A DNA stretch of 64,000 nt, from NCBI GenBank assembly GCA_013397455.1, contig VYZB01000030.1:1928403-1992402 (forward strand), given 5' to 3'. This stretch comes from Crotophaga sulcirostris. Lineage: Eukaryota > Chordata > Aves > Cuculiformes > Crotophagidae. Positions 51,401 to 63,400 of this stretch are shown in pieces (the first letter of the stretch is position 1; each line of letters starts with the position of its first letter). A model generated the notes under the pieces. That model saw only the letters and a program-made list of their open reading frames with translations, was not told the DNA's origin and did no database searches. The position numbers and the translations under genes are program-made.

Positions 51401-54400
51401 ATTTAGTGGAGAAATCTCCGGCACAGAGTTAGTCAGTGGTGCGTCATCTGGAGAGGAAAGTGGACTTGCCTCTGGTTTTCCTACAGTCTCTCTTGTGGAT
51501 ACCACACTGGTGGAAGTTGTAACAACAGCGCCAGAACGGCGAGAGGAGGGCAAAGGGTCCATCGGAGTCAGTGGTGAAGATATGTCAGGGTTCCCATCCA
51601 CTGAGTGGGTCACCAGTGGTGGAGCCCAAGGGTTATCCTCAGGAGCTGAGCTCAGTGGGGAGCCCTCCGGAGTGCCTGAGCTCAGTGGGGAGCCTTCTGG
51701 GGTGCCTGAGCTCAGCGGGGAGCCTTCCAGAGGGCCTGAACTCAGCGGGTTACCCTCAGGACTGGATGTCAGTGGAGAATCATCTGGAACACATGAGGTC
51801 AGTGGCCTGGTAGACTTAAGCGGCCTAACTTCTGGTATCGATGGAAGTGGTGAGGCTTCGGGTGTTACCTTTGTAGATGCCAGTTTGAAGGAAGTGACAA
51901 CAACCCCCTCAGTTACAGGAGCAGAAGCAAAAGAGATTTTGGAAATCAGTGGATTGCCTTCAGGAGGTGAAGATGCATCAGGCATGGTGTCTGGGAGTTT
52001 AGACATCACCGGTGAACCTTCTGGGCATGTAGACTTCAGCGGGAGTGCTTCTGGAGTGCTCGAGATGAGTGGACATCCAAGTGGAGTGATTGACAGCAGT
52101 GGAACAGCCTCTGGAGTTGATGTCACCAGTGGCCTACTGTCTGGAGAGGGAAGTGGACTCACCTCTGGCTTTCCCACAGTCTCTCTTGTGGATACCACTT
52201 TGGTGGAAGTTGTAACACAGACATCAGTTGCACAAGAGGTGGGAGAAGGGCCGTCTGGGATGATAGAAATCAGTGGATTTCCTTCTGGAGAGAGAGCACT
52301 ATCTGGAGAAGGGTCTGGAGCCATGGAGACTAGTGGTTTTCCTTCAGGGACAGGGGACTTCCGTGGAGAGCCGTCTGGGATCCCGTACATCAGTGGAGAT
52401 ATTTCTGGAGCCACAGATCTAAGTGGACAATCGTCAGCAGGGCCTGATACTAGTGGGGAGGCCTCAGGGCTTCCAGAAGTCACTTTAGTCACTTCTGATT
52501 TAGTAGAAGTTGTGACAAGACCAACGATATCAGAGGAACTGGGTGGGGAAACAGCTGTCACTTTTCCCTACAGTTTTGGGCCAAGTGGTGAGGCCTCTGC
52601 ATCTGGTGAAATGAGTGGGGAAACATCTGCATTGCCAGAAAGTGGTATAGAAACATCAACAGCTTATGAAATCAGTGGTGAAACATCTGCATTTCATGAA
52701 ACTAGTATAGAAACATCCACTAATCAAGAAATCAGTGGGGAAACATCTGGTTTTCCTGAATCTACTGTAGAAACATCCACAATTCACGAAATCAGTGGGG
52801 AGACATCTGGATTTCCCGAATTTAGCATAGAGACATCAACAATTCAAGAAATCAGTGGGGAAGCATCTGCATTTCCAGAAATTATAATAGAAACATCCAC
52901 AAGTCAAGAAGCCAGGGGTGAAACATCTGGCTATCCTGAAATTATCATAGAAACATCCACAGCTCAAGAAGTAAGTGGGGAAACCTCCGCGTTTCCTGAA
53001 AGTAGCGCAGAAACATCCACAATACAAGAAATCAGTGGGGAAGCATCTGGTTTTCCTGAATCTAGTGTAGAAACATCCACAATACAAGAAATCAGTGGGG
53101 AAACATCTGGTTTTCCTGAATCTGGTGTAGAAACATCCACAATACAAGAAATCAGTGGGGAAACATCTGGTTTTCCTGAATCTAGTGTAGAAACATCCAC
53201 AATACAAGAAATCAGTGGGGAAACATCTGCATTTCCTGAAATTAGAATAGAAACATCCACAAGTCAAGACATCGCTGGGGAAACGTCTGCATTTCCTGAA
53301 ATTAGGATAGAAACATTCACAAGTCAAGAGGCCAGAGGTGAAACGTCTGGCTATCCTGAAATTACCATAGAAACATCCACAGTCCACGAAACTAGTGGAG
53401 AAACATCTGCTTTTCCTGAAATTAGCATAGAGACTTCAACAATCCACGAAACTAGTGGAGAAACATCTGCTTTTCCTGAAATTAGCATAGAGACTTCAAC
53501 GGTCCATGAAATTAGTGGAGAAGCATCTGCCTTTCCTGAAATTAGCATAGAAACCTCCACAGTGCATGAACTTAGTGGAGAAAGTTCTGTGTTTCCTGGA
53601 ATTAGAATCGAAACATCCACAAATCAAGAAGCTAGGGGTGAAACGTCTGCCTATCCCGAAATTAGCATAGAAACATCCACAGTCCATGAAACCAGTGGAG
53701 AAACATCTGCATTTCCAGAAATCAGCATAGAAACCTCGACGGTCCACGAAATCAGTGGAGAAACATCCGCCTTTCCTGAAATTAGCATAGAAACTTCAAC
53801 GATCCACGAAATTAGTGGTGAAACATATGCATTTCCTGAAATTAGAATAGAAACATCCACAAGTCAAGAAGCCCGCGGTGAAACTTCCGCATTTCCTGAG
53901 ATTAGCATAGAAACTTCCACAGTCCATGAAATTAGTGGCGAAAGTTCTGCATTTCCTGAAATTAGAATAGAAACATCCACAAATCAAGAAGCCCAAGGAG
54001 AAACATCTGCATTTCCTGAGATTAGCATAGAAACTTCTACAGTCCATGAAAACAGTGGGGAAACGTCTGCATTCCCTGAGATTAGCATAGAAACACCAAC
54101 AAGTCAAGAAGCCAGGGGTGAAACGTCTGCCTATCCCGAAATTAGCATAGAAACATCCACAGTTCAAGAAGTAAGTGGAGAAACATCTGTATTTCCTGAA
54201 ATTAGTATAGAAGCATCCACAAGTCAAGAAGCACGTGGTGAAACCTCTGCTTTTTCTGAGACTGGCACAGAAACATCCACAGTCCACAAAATCAGTGGAG
54301 AAGCATCTGCATTGCCTCTTACTAACATTGAAACAGCTGCCACATCTTTGGCCAGTGGTGAGCCCTCTGGTGCTCCTGAGGAGAAGGAAATGCCTGATGC

Positions 54401-57400
54401 AACATCTGGAGCTGTGATACACTCAATCTCAGGCATTTCAGGGGAAACCTCTGTCCCAGGTGTAATTAGTAGTAGTACTCCAGATGTTGAACCAACGCAA
54501 GGACCCACGAATCCTGAAGAGGCTCAGCTTGAAATAGAGCCTTCTCCTCCTGCAGTGTCAGGACAAGACATGGAGACAGCTGTTGTTCTAGACAATCCTC
54601 ATCTGCTGGCCACCACTACTGCTGCCCTACCTCAAGTCTCACAAGAAGCAATAGATGCATTAGGACCCACCACAGAAGGTACCGTGTCTTCTCCTGGTAT
54701 GGAAGGGGATGTGTTATGGAAGGGAAAGGAAGGAGGGGGCATAGTTTTCACTTTTTTGCTTATTCTACAGCAGAGAACATTAACACAGAAGCAGGCTTGA
54801 GCAGAACATTATTGTGGTGGGAAGCTATAAAAATATGGAAATTTTCACATGTTCAATAGCTTCCGTCTTAAAAAATGATTGTCTCTGATTGTCTATGTAA
54901 TGCAATTATCCAGCCACAATAACTGCATCCTCAGAAGCCTCCAGGACATCCCTCCTGCCTGTCCATGACAATTACGTGTCCCTGGGGAGAACAGTAGAGG
55001 ACCAGTTCAAGGGAAGCACCTGGAGATGCATGTCTGGCCTTCCCCCACTGCACTATAGCAGTAGGCATCAGTCACTCCTCTGAATTGCTGATCTTGGTGG
55101 AACGTGGTTGCACCCCAGCCACAATGAGCAGCTCAGTGGAGCTGGCACCTGCCAGGAACCTGATGGAGGCATTGTCTGCTTGTGCCCCCTGGGGTACTGA
55201 GGTTATCACTGGAACATAGGTGAACTCACTTCTCTGTGCTGCCAGAGGTGGGGACTCAAAAAAGAGCATTCTGTGAATGGTCTTTGAGAGCTGCCGTGAC
55301 CTGGTCCCTGGCTGTGATGTAGCTGAGGGAGGCACTAGGGCATTCACGCCCCCTCTGAAATTGCTCTAAACCATCGCTATAATCTAGAGAAAACAACAAT
55401 TTTTTCTTTGTATGTGGTAAAATGAGCAAAGACTGCCAGAGACTTCTACCCTGGCTAGTGGATGCAGCTGAGAAGTTGGATAAGATGAGCTGCAAGTCTC
55501 TGTCCTGTTTTGTTTCTCTTTCTGTGATGTGTTGACTTGCTGCCTGTATCCCTGAGGGTTTCCTAGCGCTTGCTCCAGAGTGGGAGCCTGGCCATCAGCA
55601 ACGCTGCTGCGCCAAGGGGTAAGAGGAAAAGCAAGCCAGCTGGGGACAAAAATCTCTGCTCTCAGCATCATCTGCGCTGAGTGTGATGTTGCATCGGGCA
55701 AACCACTCGAATCCTTTTGGCACAGAGCATGGCTGCCCTCTGGTCTGCATCTTATGCTGCTTTCTGCAGCTAGAACGGGCTAAATGTGTGAGACAATGCT
55801 CAGAGCTTCACCACCTTTTGTCAGCTCTGCTGATAAATGCTCTTCCTTCCACCCTGCCCCTTTTTGGTGTTTTAGCTCTGTCTTTGGTGGGACCCCTTGC
55901 TGCCAAGTATAAACAGATACAATATTTAAATCTGAGTAACCGTTTATGGTGAAAACAGTTTGCCAGCTTTCTGATAAACAGCACTGGAGCAATGTTCACA
56001 TGCCATGGAGGCATTAGGATACTGCAATGAGAAGAAAACATGATGGGATGTTTTTTGTTCTTGCTGGTAGCTGCTTCTTGGCCAAGGGAGGAGTCCCATC
56101 CCAGGAACACAGGATGTCCCACGACATCACTGGTTTCACTTTGCTGCAATCAGGAGCAGGGTCCTGGGGACAGACCCCATTTCAATACCATCAGTGCCTG
56201 TGCTTTTGTATGAAGGTCCTACATTTACTCAGTTCTCCATGGGCCACACATTCATGTAGGACGTTGCTTAAAAATGGTACAAAATATACACGCAAAGAGA
56301 CCTTCTCAGTTCCTTCTAGCAAAAGTAATTTTAATTCCACCCCCTTCCCACATTACCTCTTGAACTGCTTTTTTTGGTTAATTTACACCATTCAGCATAG
56401 GTAGCTCAGGACTTAGTAAGGGTCTGTAAGTGTAGGGCTTTGTGAAGCTCAGCCTGGTTTCTAACTGCATTTCCATCCCCAAAGTGTTTTGAATGACTCA
56501 TTGCATTTCCCTCTGCATCACTTCTCTTCCTTTGAAAAAACAGGTAATCACAAACCTTTGTTCAGCCCTGCTCACAACACATTTGAGGTCTTGTCTGTCT
56601 CTGCTCAGCAGTTTCACAGCAGATGCTACAGGAGTGGGTGAGGACAAGTCAGCAGGGTCGTTCCTGTAGTGCTGCTCCAGCCTGGCACAGCACCTAGGGC
56701 TTGGCAGGGTGCTGCAGGAGTTATGGGCCATGCCCCTTGCCACGTCCAAGCCTGGAGACAAAAACAACCCAGCAAAGGCAGAGTTGAGAGGAAGGAAGGA
56801 AACTGGCCAATGAGGCTCAGCCAGAAAAATAAAGAAAAAAAAATTGGCCCCAAAGTATGGTTTTGTTTCACAGCTTTTTCTTTTTGTAAATTACCCACAA
56901 GGCGACTGCCAGATTCTTTGGAGCATTTGTTAGCCAACATTCTTGTGAAGTATTTTGAAAGAAAACCATGTGTTCAACAGCTCATGTGTGAAGATGCTTG
57001 AAAAATGTTCTGAAATTGGAAAATGTTGTGTATTTGCAAGTCGCAGAGATGACGATGTAGCAGCTGGGGTTTCTTAGCAGGTGACAGGGAGACGTAAGCG
57101 ATGACTGCCTGAAGCTTAATTCTAGTCTCTTTATAGACTAGAGGTGGGCTCCAGTATACGTGTGTGGCTGGCACTCCCACCAGGGAAGATATTCCAGGGT
57201 AAAGCTTCTCTTTTATTGTTAAGCTTCTTTACTACAGTGTCCCTATAGGTTTAAATGCAGTCCCGGTCAGGGTTGGAAGAAATTTCATCCAAGCCCCAAG
57301 AAAACATATTGGCCATGAACATGCAGCACCCCTGCAACAAGTGAAACACTTCTTCTAGGGAATTAGAGCAAAATGATGACAGAAGAAGAAAACAAAGAAA

Positions 57401-60400
57401 ATAAAAAAGGAAAAATAGTCATAGATTCTGAATATGGAAAGTCCACAAGGAAGTGTCACGGGCTTGAACCCAAAATTATACTTCCCACGTTGCAGCTGCT
57501 TTTTTACCCAAAGCTTCCCAGTTTTGAAATTTAGCTCTTGCAAAAAGATCAGTTCTGATATCTGTGCCTTGAGCTGTGCACAGAGTTGGTAGGATGTAAT
57601 AGGTGCCCATTAAGTGCAATTAATTTTGATTAGCACTAAAGCATGGATGAAGCTAGTTCAGTTTAAAAAAAAGGAGCTTAGAGTGAGGAGCAGGGAGGCA
57701 TGTGGCTGTTGCCTTCTTGTCCTGTCCTCAAAGGGTTCCAGTTAGATCCAGCAGTCTTTTTAGTGGGATAATTTAAGAAGAATGATGTTTTTCTGCTCTG
57801 CTGTAGCTTCTGCTTCTCTCTAAAAGCCAGAACCAGAAGCACAAGACCAAAGATTAACGCTTGTAGTGCTGGTATTTTTTAGTATTTAACCAAATGGAAG
57901 GCTACACATGCACATGTCTTTAGTCAGCAGTTTGATTCCTCCATTAGGACAGAAAGCCCACAAGTCTGAGAATTGTCCATCGGCTTGGCTTCTTCATCCA
58001 GAGTTTTGCCAACTCAGCGGATCTTTTACTTCTGGTAACATTTGAAGACAAATAATTATTAGCTGAAAAAAGAATGCTGGCGCTTCAGTGAGAGGCTGTG
58101 GTTTGGAGCATTCTGACCAGTCAATGACTTAAAGACTTCACTCAAGTTGGGGGGTAAAAAGAGAAATGTGCTGAAATGGCAACTATTTATGTTAAGTTTT
58201 GCTTGCCTCTGGTGAAGCGAGTACATGAAGTCTGCTGTCTATGACCCCAAGACAGCTGAAGGTTAGAATCCAAATGAGGAAAGGTCTTGATGGGTTTTCC
58301 TTATTCTTCATGCCCTGGAAGATTAAGGGATAGAGTTTTGTTGGTCCAGAGAAGCTCAATCCAGAAGAAAAAAAAAATCTAGAATCTAGAAAACATTCAC
58401 CTGATTCATGTTTCACCTAATATGGAATGAAGAGAATACTCTCAAGAAGGTGATGGAAGTACCAATCCTGGCTGAGAGACAAGCAAAAGTACAAACCATT
58501 TGTGGCTGGCTGACCAGATGACTTGATGTCTCCTGGATATACTGTCTGTTTTGCATCAGAAGTTTATTAGCTTAATTAAAACCTTTCTCTGAAGAGGAAA
58601 CCTACACTCCTGGACTAATGTTATATATGTAAGATTACTTCTACACATAATATTTTGGAGGTACAGATGCTTAAAATTCCTGTGCTCTCCTTCCCTGAGA
58701 GCGCTGAACAAATTGAAGGTCCCAGTAGACCAACAGGTTCTCCTGGAAACTTGCTGTTCTCTAGACTAATACAGCTTTTTAAGGCTGTAGCAGTATCTGC
58801 CCCTTCTGCTGCATGGAGTCTTCGGTTTAATTATTATAGTTAATTATTTTAATGGCTAGTTTTATTTTAAACTAGTCATAAGTCACTACCTGGCTATGTG
58901 ATGTTCGATGCTAACATTTTACTTCAAATGTGAGACAAGTGTTTTCCTATTCTTTTCTTCTAGGAGTCACACTATAATCACTCCAATGTTTTTCTTCACT
59001 GTTTGAGCTATCGGATCGGCAGTTAAAACTTCCCAGGAGTCCCTGAAAAGCAAATTTAATTTGTACCTGTGTTTTTTTTCCCTCAGTCTCTAGAAGATAA
59101 TTATCTAGCAACTCTCTGAGTTCCTGTTTGGATGACTGTACTTACAAGGAGGCCTATAAAGAAAGAGAGAGGGGCGCAACAGGGACTGGTTGGCATCCTG
59201 AAAATGCCTTGCTTTTTAGTCTTACTTTTTGCTTTCTGCAGAATAAAAACAGGGGGTTAAACCTTAGGGTATATTTCTAAACCAGTTACAGCTTCAGGAG
59301 AACTGTAGAGTTTGTTCAGGGTTTGGGTGATAGTGTCCTCTCTGTTCACAAGATGCTTCTCCTTAATAGATGTTTTAAGCACAAAGCTGACCTTGGTTAA
59401 CGGGTGTTCTGGCTCATCTTCCATACAGGCTACCATTGAGAGAGATGCACAGGCTGTATTGTTTTAAAATGAGTTAGCACTGTTTCTAGTATTGTGTTCT
59501 TAAACTGGGATGAAGGATTTTAAAAGCATTTTCTTCTCACCACTGACACTGCATGTTCACTTTTGCGTGCCATTTGCCTTCTGAACAAAACCAGGACCAA
59601 TCTATTTCTCTTACATTGCTAAAGTATTTCTCTTTCCCATTTCCATGATCTAGTACTGGAAATTGTTTTCAAAGACATTGTGAGAATACTTATGTTGTGT
59701 TTAGCTGCAGTAAAAGAAAACTGTTCTGACTAAATATAGTTGGTATCTGGCAATGTAAAAGAAATCTTAGGAAGAAAATGGTGAAACAAATTCAAAGTTT
59801 GCCTTGTAGCTATGTAATTCCCTTGCTTTCTCCAGCCAATAGTTTACATCTTCCAGATGCAAGACTTGTTTACATTGGATATTTTGTTTCAATTGTTTTA
59901 TTTTCTAAAAAAGAAAAATCTAGAAGTTAGACCTTGGGTTCTGCTCGTAACAAAAAATAAACACTGCTCTGACAATAGATTTGAATAATCTTTTGCAACT
60001 TCTGGACTATATTAACTGCAGTATGAATCGTTTCTATAAAGCTACTAATTTTGCATTATCCTCAAAAAGTGAGTTAATAATGTTTTAAATGGGCTTCCTA
60101 TTCTTGGTAATGCAAGGCATTTTCTTCCCTGTCTTTGTTTTAGAGCTGAAGCTCTTGAAAGCCTCTGTTCTGAATTCCATGCCTATCGTTTGTTCTTTGT
60201 TAGCACTGGGTAATAATAGCAGTAGTCTTGTCAACTTGTTGGATGATAAGCACTTGAGCTGCATTTCAAAGCAAGCTGACTTGTTCTATGACTGCTCACC
60301 CAAGCAAATAAATAGCTCAAGTCTACGTAAGATCTTTGAGTGTCAAAGCATCTGGCAGTCCCTGCTGTGGAAGTGGGGTCTTGCTTCATGCTGAGCAGAG

Positions 60401-63400
60401 CTGGCACACCTAATGTGCTGCAGGCTTTCAGCTGGCTGAAGAGGTGTACAGCGATTTACTAACCTCCTCTAGCTCTAAACTCTGTGGAAGTGGATGTATC
60501 TACAGTACATAAAGGCTGTGAAGAAAAAACGCCAAGCCTTGCATAATAGATGGGATTTTTTTGTTTTACTGGATTTCTCACCTCCCATAAATCCTATGAC
60601 TTTGATGCAATATCCTAGAAACACCCACAAACTGGCTTGTAATATTTCCAGACAAAACATCACTGCCAATATTACCATTTAAAATTTACTTTTGTAAAAG
60701 CCCTCCAAGACTCAGATTTTCTGGGAGGACCAGAATCAGCAATGCTTCCTCCAACCCAGCTGATATATTTGAGTTTCCTGATATGAGCTTGGCGTTCCTC
60801 ACAGATGGAGACAGGGTCTCTGCTCCAACAGTGCAACAGGATGAAGGTGGAGTTTGGTGTTTACGATCATTGTGTGTTTGAAACATCTTCTCTCCAGCCA
60901 TTTGCAGCACACATCTGGGAAAATACCTATCTGTGTCTCATCTGTATTTGTTGTCTGTTTTTCCAACACTATCTACATGTATACACCCTTTCTCTATGTG
61001 TGATACATGAAAATATATATGTGTATCTATGGAGAGATATATAACATATATATTATACACAGAGATTTGTTTTTACAGTATATATAATACGCACAGTCAT
61101 ATTATATACAATATCTGTAAAAGGAAATTCTGTTTCAGTGTTATTTCCCAGCTGGAAATTTGTGGCGATGATTTTGCACATGTGTGCCTGCTCCCTCCTC
61201 CTCCAAGACCAGGGATGGCAACTCACAGTGGGTCTCCTGCACCTCAGAAGAGATCTTGGACACGCTGAGTTTTAGTCCACGCTGCTGAAGGCAGCTGAAG
61301 GCTTGTTATTCCCTGTTAAACATTGTGCTTTAGCTCTCATATGTTCTCTGTTCCCACTTGTGCAGCACACTTTCCACATCATGAAGCCTAACGGACAAAG
61401 GAGAGCATTTCCTTAATTGTTCAGCTGGAGCCCATTGGAATCAACGTGAACTTCTGCTGCCACTGCTGTTGGGAAGCCCAGAGGCCTCTCAAGTTGGAAT
61501 CATCCCTCAGGATACCGCATTTCTCCTCATGCTCTCTATCTTCTAGGAACTTCAGGCATGACTAATAAGGAACAGCCAGCCAAGTTCAGCTCCTCTCTTC
61601 TACTTAGGCCTGTGACTGCCATTTTTTTCTGAAAAGTATTTATTAGCGTCATGGAAAAAACAGGATCTTCATGCTGCAGTGAACAAAGAAGTCCAGAAAG
61701 CATTCATGAGTATTTAGAAGGGCAATCCAGAGAGAAAAATTCCTTCTCTAAGTGAAAAACTAACTGCAAAAGTAGTATCAGAGGTTCATCAGCCATCTGA
61801 GGAATGATTACATTACTCACAGTGATACAGCCCAGAATAAAGATGACAACCTTCATACTCCAAAGCAAGAATTGATTTACCATCCAAGGTCAGGAAGGAT
61901 TTTCTCCATCACTTAGGCACATCACAGAAAATGTCAACTTTATCAGACCGAATATACTCCAGTCAGAAGATGAACACAGACCTTGAGGAGTCAGTGCTCT
62001 GCTCTCATATTTTCATCGCCAGCATGTTTGTCATCTTTGAATGTTTCCTCACTAACCTTTCTCATCCACAAGAAGAGCATGGAGCCTTAGTCAGCACTTT
62101 CAAAGTCTTACATTTCTTCTGAGTGTGAAAGAGAGAAACATTGTCTTGCATGAGGATCTAACCAGTCATTATTTAACCTAACCTGCATGGATGTGCTCTC
62201 ACTTTCTTCCTTAGTCATCTTCTTTGTTTCTTGAGTCGAAGGTCTCTGAAGTTTTTCCATTCTGAATTATTTTTCTTCGGATTCCAAAGCTCAGTAAGTA
62301 GGATTAAGCCTAAGTCTGGAGAGATACTGGGAGAAGAGATTTTACTTTTGGCACAAGATAGATTTTACAATATATAGATAAAAACTGGCTACCTGTGGCC
62401 TTCTTCAGAGCATCCAAGCTTCTTTCCTTCTGCCCCAAGATGACAAGGGATGGAAGTGCTGCCCAGGCTTGTGCTAATCAGCAAGTTGAGAAACAGTGGA
62501 GAGTTGGGGGGTGAACTCTTCCGAAATCAGCTTCTCTCTTCACCTCTGGAAAAGTAGAAATAATCTTAAAGGCTACTCTAGATAGGAAACTTAGGTGTAA
62601 TTTCCTCCACCAAGAGAGAAGCCACAGCTGAAAAACACATACAGCTTCTTCCAACTCCATCACAAGTAAGAAAGAGCATAGCGGGGACAGGTCTGGAGAA
62701 AACAGCACTACACTCCGGTATCCTTCAACAAGGAAAAGGCACCCATATCTAGGCCTAAGATCCTCAAAAGTAAAAGGTTGAGGGTCTCCATACCGCCTTT
62801 AAACTCACTTCTCTGCACATTCTTCATCTTCACTGAGAAGAGATTTCTTGCTCAAGAACTTCATCTAAATTAAGGTTAGGTAGAACATAGTAATGAGCAC
62901 TGACAACCAGGAATACTCATTTGGAGCTAGAGATCTATTTCAGGATGTTTCCATCGCTTAGGAAAACTCCACTTTCTTCCTTGTAGACCCATAGCTGGTG
63001 GAGACATAGACAGAAGTTTGCATGTTTGATGCATCAGGCAGAGACAGTGGGTGAGGAAGAGTTAGCACAGCTGTCAAAGACACTGAGTGCTGTGTACTGG
63101 ATACATCTCGCTCAGCTGCTACCGATATCTTCAGAATGGTGTTCATCGAGTGACAGGAAACCAGTGTCTTCCTTGTAGGGTGGGTTGGGTCTCTTGCATT
63201 CCTTCTTCCAGCAGCAGCAGTTGCAGTATGTTTTAAAATAAGATGCAAGCAACTCCCAGGTTCCCCCAAAGCAATTGGTATTCCCACCTAAACAAGGAAG
63301 GACACAAACTCTCCTGTTGGTGGAGTTGTCTGCTTAGAGCCCTAATGGAAGCCCTTGATTTCTTCCAGACACTGATGAGTGCCACTCAAGCCCCTGTCTG

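Noticed and set aside
51077..52561. 494-residue open frame on the minus strand opposite the first half of the CS exon
   Set aside because: It is the antisense shadow of Ser-Gly-rich repeats. The repeated codons produce no stops in that frame, and there is no splice or promoter evidence.
52836..54422. Minus-strand frames with Cys-rich repeats (for example CGCFY-type units, 183 and 208 residues)
   Set aside because: They are mirror images of the 60-bp coding array. The 60-bp period is divisible by three, so one antisense frame stays open in every unit. The cysteines come from codons antisense to the sense repeat and do not indicate a real Cys-rich protein.
57240..57300. Text resembling a CR1 3' end (agggttggaagaaatttc, then ccaagcccc)
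   Set aside because: It is too short and lacks the terminal repeat and the flanking CR1 body. It may be chance or a very old remnant.
62958..63287. 109-residue minus-strand frame just before the EGF exon
   Set aside because: There is no recognisable domain or splice signals, and its composition is like the surrounding intron.
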